A DNA stretch of 9,324 nucleotides from an uncultured Mycoplasmatota bacterium (GTDB lineage Bacteria > Bacillota_I > Bacilli_A > RF39 > UBA660). This document shows positions 6,401 to 9,324 of the stretch, in pieces. The translations under genes and the position numbers were made by a program. The stretch is taken from assembly GCA_900554615.1 (NCBI GenBank), contig USIB01000048.1:1-9324 (forward strand), read 5' to 3'. The notes beneath the pieces were generated by a model. That model was not told the origin of the DNA. It saw only the letters and a program-made list of their open reading frames with translations, and searched no databases. Positions within the stretch are counted from its first letter, which is position 1; every line of letters begins with the position of its first letter.

Positions 6401-9115
6401 ATCAAAACTAGCAGTTACTTTATATCCAACAACAGTAGTCTTATCAAGCCTATTATCATAAGTAACATCATAATCACTATATTCACCTGACTCAAGCATA
6501 GTATTAGTAATCTCACTAACAGTAATCTCTGGAGTTCTAACCTCATCCTCTAATAAAAGAAGAGATGGAGTATTAAATACATACATATTATCAAGTATTT
6601 TAAACTCATTAGTACCAGTCTCATCAAGAGCATCAGTAACCTCAATAGTATACTGTCTACTAAGTCTACCACCAGATAATTCTCTAAGTTTATCCAAGTT
6701 CTCAATACCAAACATATTAGAAGTCAAAGCAAAAGATTTATTATAATATAATTCTCTAATATTCTCAGTAGTAGTTTTACTACCAATTGGTAAAGGAAGT
6801 GCAACATTCTTAACATTACCAATATATAAATTAAATGTAATAGAAGAAAGTTTATCAATAGAATCATCTTCAGGGTCTACACTAGTAAGTTCAGTATTAA
6901 CAGAAATAGGAGTATCAAAAGTATAATCATTATCCTTATCCGACCATTTCATCATTAAAGCTTTAGTACCTTTAGTCTTAGAAGTAAAACTACCAATATA
7001 TTCTCCACTACGAAGACCTTCTCCATTTTGCATATCAATATCAGCATATACTTCAAAAGTATATAAAGTACTCTCAGTAAGACCACCAAGTAACATATCA
7101 TATACTAAACTATTACCATCGCTACTAGTAACAAACTTAACATTATCAATATTCTTTTTAACCCTATCTGGTCCATAATATTTAATAGAAAAATTATTAA
7201 TCTTATCAAAACAACTTCTACCATCATTAGGAATAGTACATCCTTCATCTTTAATAGTAATCTTACCACCTATTTGATTAAATGATATAACCTCATCATT
7301 AGGAGTAAATTCAATTGTAGGTTTACCAACAATCTGGAAATAATTACTAAATGCAGTTTCAATTTGATTATATTTATAATTATCATAATATTTAACAACA
7401 ATTCTAAAACGATAATCAACATTACTAGTTAAATTATTATCACCAAGTTTTAGTTTTTGATCTTTAAGTTCAGCAGCACTAAAACTATATACAGGCTCTC
7501 CTACTAAATTATCTTCTGTAATATCACTTGCTCTATATATTTCATAAATATATTGAGAAATACTCTTATCAACATCCTCTGGTTTTTCCATAGAAAGAGT
7601 AAACTCTTTACCATCATCACTAACATTAACAGAAATATCACCAAGTGTAGGTTTCTTCTTAAGAGTACTATCACTAGTATTAAAATTATAAGTATTAGCA
7701 TAATTCAAATTATTAAATACAACAGAATCAACTCTAGCCATATAAGTAGTATTACTATCTAATCCTTCAAATACCGCTACTGCATCAGTATTACTATATA
7801 TAGTAGTGGTCTCACCTATCTGATTATTATCTTTATCATATAAACTAATATTAACAGATTTAACATCAGTATTACCAAAATCAACAGAATAAGATAAAGA
7901 ATCAGTAGTAAATACATCAGGAACTAAACTAATACCTAAATTATCAGTCTTAAAAATCTTTTTAAAGTATTGAATACCAGAAGTATTATTCTCCTCACTA
8001 ATAGTCATAACATAGTTAGAATCAGGTGCAAGAGAACTAATATTAACATCTTGAATATCACTAGTATTAGCAAGTATCTTTCTATAAACAGTATCCCCCG
8101 TATCACTATTAACAACACTAAGTACTAGATTTCCCTTAATAAAATTATCAGTATCAATAACTTGAAAACTAGCAGATATAGTATCAATACCAGACTTAGC
8201 ACTAATTAAATCAACAGATACTTCTTTCTTAATAACAGTTTTATCACCATCATTACCAGTATTATTACCATTTTGTCCATTACCAGAGTTATCTCCTCCA
8301 GTATTACCATCTGTACCATTTCCATCAGTACCACTATTATTACCTTTATTATCATCTTTAACTTTACCATCACTAGGTGTAATATCAATATTTTCATTTC
8401 CATCAATAGTCATTTCACCAAGTGATAACTTACTATCATCGCCTAAATAAACATTTTTATCACCTAGATTAATTTTAATATTATCACCAACATAAATAAT
8501 ACTACCATCACTAACAGTTTGATAACTACCTTCTTGATTTTCTATTTTAACAATACCGTCTTCTACAAACAATATTTCAAAATATTTACCACTAATAGCC
8601 TCATTACTACCTGCTAATTTAATCTTAATATCATTGCCAACAACAATATATTTATTATCAGTAATCTTACCTAAAAAGTTACCAAAAACTAAAGTCTTAT
8701 CATTAGTTTCAATATAATATCCACCATTATTATACTTAATAATAGATTCATCAGTAATATTATAATAAGGTACAAGAGAAGTACTAATATTATCTAAATC
8801 AAGAATAACACCATTTTTCATAAAAGATAAAGAATTATCTAAATAGTGAATAAAATTATTCTTATCAGTAGTAACTTCTTTATTATCAGTATTCTTAAAT
8901 ACATACTCATTAAAAACATTTTCTTTATAAACAGTATTATCATCAAAATACAATTTATCACTTTTAGTACTAGTACTACTAATAATATAACCAGCACTAT
9001 AAAACTCCTTACTATTCTTTCTAGTAAGCAATATAACACTAGTACTTAAAGCAATCAAAAATATAATACTAATAACTAAAATAATCCAAAAACTTTTTCC
9101 GCCAATTTTTTTCAT
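3494..9115 (-). CDS. giant membrane-anchored FN3-like repeat surface protein (1873 aa)
   Basis: First gene of the operon, about 21 bases from its predicted transcription start, with GGTG just upstream of ATG 9115-9113. Residues 9-30 are the only transmembrane helix. Residues 38-240 are the beta-rich juxtamembrane domain shared with the other operon proteins, 246-291 a Gly/Asn/Asp linker, and TVIKKEVSV (293-301) opens a long chain of FN3-like domains. Tyrosine-corner motifs of the L-x-P-x-T-x-Y type occur near 362, 451, 562, 679, 970, 1078, 1441, 1570 and 1708. All ten cysteines fall in five close pairs: 626/635, 1172/1177, 1409/1416, 1665/1671 and 1682/1690. DTDDDGKVD at 985-993 matches a DxDxDGxxD calcium loop. 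No LPXTG, SLH, LysM or catalytic motif is seen. The predicted form is a long stalk-like adhesin or scaffold outside the membrane; ligand unknown. Confidence 0.9.
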   Translation of the reverse strand: MKKIGGKSFWIILVISIIFLIALSTSVILLTRKNSKEFYSAGYIISSTSTKSDKLYFDDNTVYKENVFNEYVFKNTDNKEVTTDKNNFIHYLDNSLSFMKNGVILDLDNISTSLVPYYNITDESIIKYNNGGYYIETNDKTLVFGNFLGKITDNKYIVVGNDIKIKLAGSNEAISGKYFEILFVEDGIVKIENQEGSYQTVSDGSIIYVGDNIKINLGDKNVYLGDDSKLSLGEMTIDGNENIDITPSDGKVKDDNKGNNSGTDGNGTDGNTGGDNSGNGQNGNNTGNDGDKTVIKKEVSVDLISAKSGIDTISASFQVIDTDNFIKGNLVLSVVNSDTGDTVYRKILANTSDIQDVNISSLAPDSNYVMTISEENNTSGIQYFKKIFKTDNLGISLVPDVFTTDSLSYSVDFGNTDVKSVNISLYDKDNNQIGETTTIYSNTDAVAVFEGLDSNTTYMARVDSVVFNNLNYANTYNFNTSDSTLKKKPTLGDISVNVSDDGKEFTLSMEKPEDVDKSISQYIYEIYRASDITEDNLVGEPVYSFSAAELKDQKLKLGDNNLTSNVDYRFRIVVKYYDNYKYNQIETAFSNYFQIVGKPTIEFTPNDEVISFNQIGGKITIKDEGCTIPNDGRSCFDKINNFSIKYYGPDRVKKNIDNVKFVTSSDGNSLVYDMLLGGLTESTLYTFEVYADIDMQNGEGLRSGEYIGSFTSKTKGTKALMMKWSDKDNDYTFDTPISVNTELTSVDPEDDSIDKLSSITFNLYIGNVKNVALPLPIGSKTTTENIRELYYNKSFALTSNMFGIENLDKLRELSGGRLSRQYTIEVTDALDETGTNEFKILDNMYVFNTPSLLLLEDEVRTPEITVSEITNTMLESGEYSDYDVTYDNRLDKTTVVGYKVTASFDRSKIERIINVDNSIRNVTFYAYDSKGNVVDTKPVSLEGTDPDIKIAEAYFFLGYGTDNSITDEDLRRGNTYRFGFDIKLDTDDDGKVDSSFPANKPLSNYFNAMKKDPSFRMYIYNSSANSITYKYMITDVDNALVKDIDTDNYLLYYSINDNNYSSVISKSEEFNDVTLSNLNPSDIYTISYSRVSLKGADPSLVTLNKYFFDGYHDGKSASLKYSLVYGNFDNRLKIVLEDNDFLDRVSTYLLTLSSGNDKYEKVLSNFDDLDSCDGTKCFIIDYAEITKSDKNSSSIDLKGKDVKVSLVAFYDTGYVGFGQESKIGSYFERLGFVDSKNSNLVGFVYQGNGNEEKGKYIYIKKTGNKVNFIGNSDKPVGILSSKLITNNELYNKWKIVTSNLVDIDNNKFIPFGDISSTEDGFSPVASGIFRVDVGNINLKVLDMLEVPTDNNNFKFTSFTPKVKASTSSLINGGIFNIDLSVDEDTLKSDFVNTDGKYKFYIDIYKKTICDEEDTECEVKEEFVKTEPTDYDNLSSVTVTELEPDTEYIYYISADMNKNGKNFKTRLFDFNKYGYVEYKNSFRTLNRDLVLKSMNVNYTSSNTSDNYSKRFLNIDVTLRTKTNMNIMYEIYDINNELKYTGTINNEDIIVTEKGTIIAKFSQDISGNDFVFGANYYTLKVYAVTTDLNKKLELYNDNIKQVSDGIININVPELLKPSITVNKQEAIISTDYKHSIKYKITVIDSSRVIQGGKYYIELQNTSYQNVCTNENDCIVDVDMKNGTCQFRNGKSCSANFVNNGLVVEAEFTDLKANTNYNVYAEATTYRNNVSLSDDDKTSIVYARKSQFTKSDLGFSLGDVTPTAVGKNRVLVTFVGAANINTSLKGIVYNIVVQGGERVASGTIGRTLDGGSSDITFTLDSDKYPYIAIDIPDGKELGENNTINITYYYVDSDGKMNILNLGGKTVFDYTFSIKSK
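8243..8380 (-). repeat. Gly/Asn/Asp low-complexity linker of the giant protein
   Basis: Residues 246-291 repeat degenerate GTDGNG, NTGGDNSGNG and NGNNTGNDG units, a flexible hydrophilic spacer. It ends immediately before TVIKKE, as the 455-aa protein's linker ends before TVIKEIE. Confidence 0.8.
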
Positions 9116-9142
9116 TTTATCACCGATACCTATTCTTAATAA

Positions 9143-9171
9143 ATTATATCAAAATCCAATATAAAAGTCAA
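9143..9171 (-). promoter_or_regulatory. sigma-A promoter of the three-gene surface operon
   Basis: On the minus strand TTGACT (9171-9166), 17 bases, then a perfect TATAAT (9148-9143). The predicted start is near 9137, giving a leader of only about 21 bases before the giant gene. No operator-like repeat is evident, so expression is probably constitutive or controlled elsewhere. Confidence 0.85.
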
Positions 9172-9214
9172 TTACTACAAAATAGAAAAAAATAAACTTT
9201 TTTCAATTTAGAGG

Positions 9215-9243
9215 TTTACAAATAAAAAAAAATATAATATAAT
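9215..9243 (+). promoter_or_regulatory. promoter of the tRNA-Lys gene
   Basis: TTTACA (9215-9220), 17 bases, then TATAAT (9238-9243); another TATAAT overlaps at 9233-9238. The predicted start near 9250 lies about 14 bases before the mature tRNA end. The -10 region (AATATAATATAAT) is the same 13 bases seen at the small RNA promoter (1131-1143). Confidence 0.75.
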
Positions 9244-9263
9244 ATTAAATGTATTTAGCAGAT

Positions 9264-9324
9264 GTCTCCTTAGCTCAGTTGGTAGAGCAACTGACTCTTA
9301 ATCAGTGGGTCTAGGGTTCGAATC
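9264..9324 (+). tRNA. tRNA-Lys (anticodon CUU), 3' end outside window
   Basis: The acceptor 5' strand is GTCTCCT (9264-9270), then TA, a D-stem GCTC/GAGC (9273-9276, 9285-9288) around AGTTGGTA, and an anticodon stem ACTGA/TCAGT (9290-9294, 9302-9306) around loop CTCTTAA with CTT at positions 34-36. A variable loop GGGTC, T-stem TAGGG and T-loop TTCGAAT follow, where the window ends. About 15 bases are missing: the 3' T-stem, acceptor strand and any CCA. The anticodon reads AAG codons (Lys). Confidence 0.96.

Noticed and set aside
7504..9049. Short alternative-frame ORFs on both strands within the giant gene
   Set aside because: Leu/Ile/Val- or Ile/Asn-rich shadows of the 1873-aa frame, which is supported by promoter, SD, domain structure and continuous opening.
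1368..9115. Mycoplasma-type code (TGA as Trp)
   Set aside because: Trp residues are encoded by TGG and all frames close with TAA or TAG without internal TGA, so the standard bacterial code fits.
9264..9324. tRNA-Lys as an integration site bounding a mobile island
   Set aside because: The window has no integrase, direct repeat of the tRNA 3' end or composition break; the 3' end is also outside the window.

Overview
The window is a strongly AT-rich stretch of bacterial chromosome with a standard-code, Firmicutes-like layout. Genes have AGGAGG-type ribosome binding sites, there are sigma-A style promoters (TTGACT-17-TATAAT and similar), Trp is TGG, and stops are TAA/TAG with no in-frame TGA. 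The base composition, the uncleaved N-terminal membrane anchors, and a left-end protein with a SipW-like signal segment and the motif YYFRGAVDNNYV point to an uncultured gut Bacilli/Mollicutes-type lineage (RF39-like). That placement is inferred from protein style, not from a marker gene.

Region 1 (1-1106, minus strand) holds the 5' part of a secreted or membrane-anchored surface protein that runs off the left edge (codons 1-284 visible). It is preceded by an unusually structured leader of about 220 nt. The leader carries a 53-codon small ORF with a good SD, interrupted in frame by a run of nine G, plus several perfect hairpins. One hairpin overlaps the small-ORF stop, and an alternative pairing would cover the SD of the surface gene. 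The layout looks like a translation-sensed attenuator that could be switched by G-tract slippage.

Region 2 (1107-1367) is non-coding. It contains a strong plus-strand promoter, a predicted orphan small RNA of about 100 nt ending in a clear Rho-independent terminator, and a cluster of nested inverted repeats that forms the 3' end of the minus-strand operon.

Region 3 (1368-9171, minus strand) is a three-gene operon read leftwards from one promoter near 9143-9171: a 1873-aa giant protein, a 455-aa protein and a 242-aa protein, with 17- and 12-nt gaps. All three have an N-terminal transmembrane anchor followed by a similar ~200-residue beta-rich domain. The larger two add a Gly/Asn/Asp/Thr linker, a TVIK-E motif and fibronectin type III (FN3)-like domains, about two beta domains in the 455-aa protein and at least nine tyrosine-corner motifs in the giant. 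The operon probably builds a cell-surface adhesin or envelope complex. Its exact function is not recognised.

Region 4 (9172-9324, plus strand) is a tRNA-Lys(CUU) gene with its own promoter, divergent from the operon and cut by the right edge.
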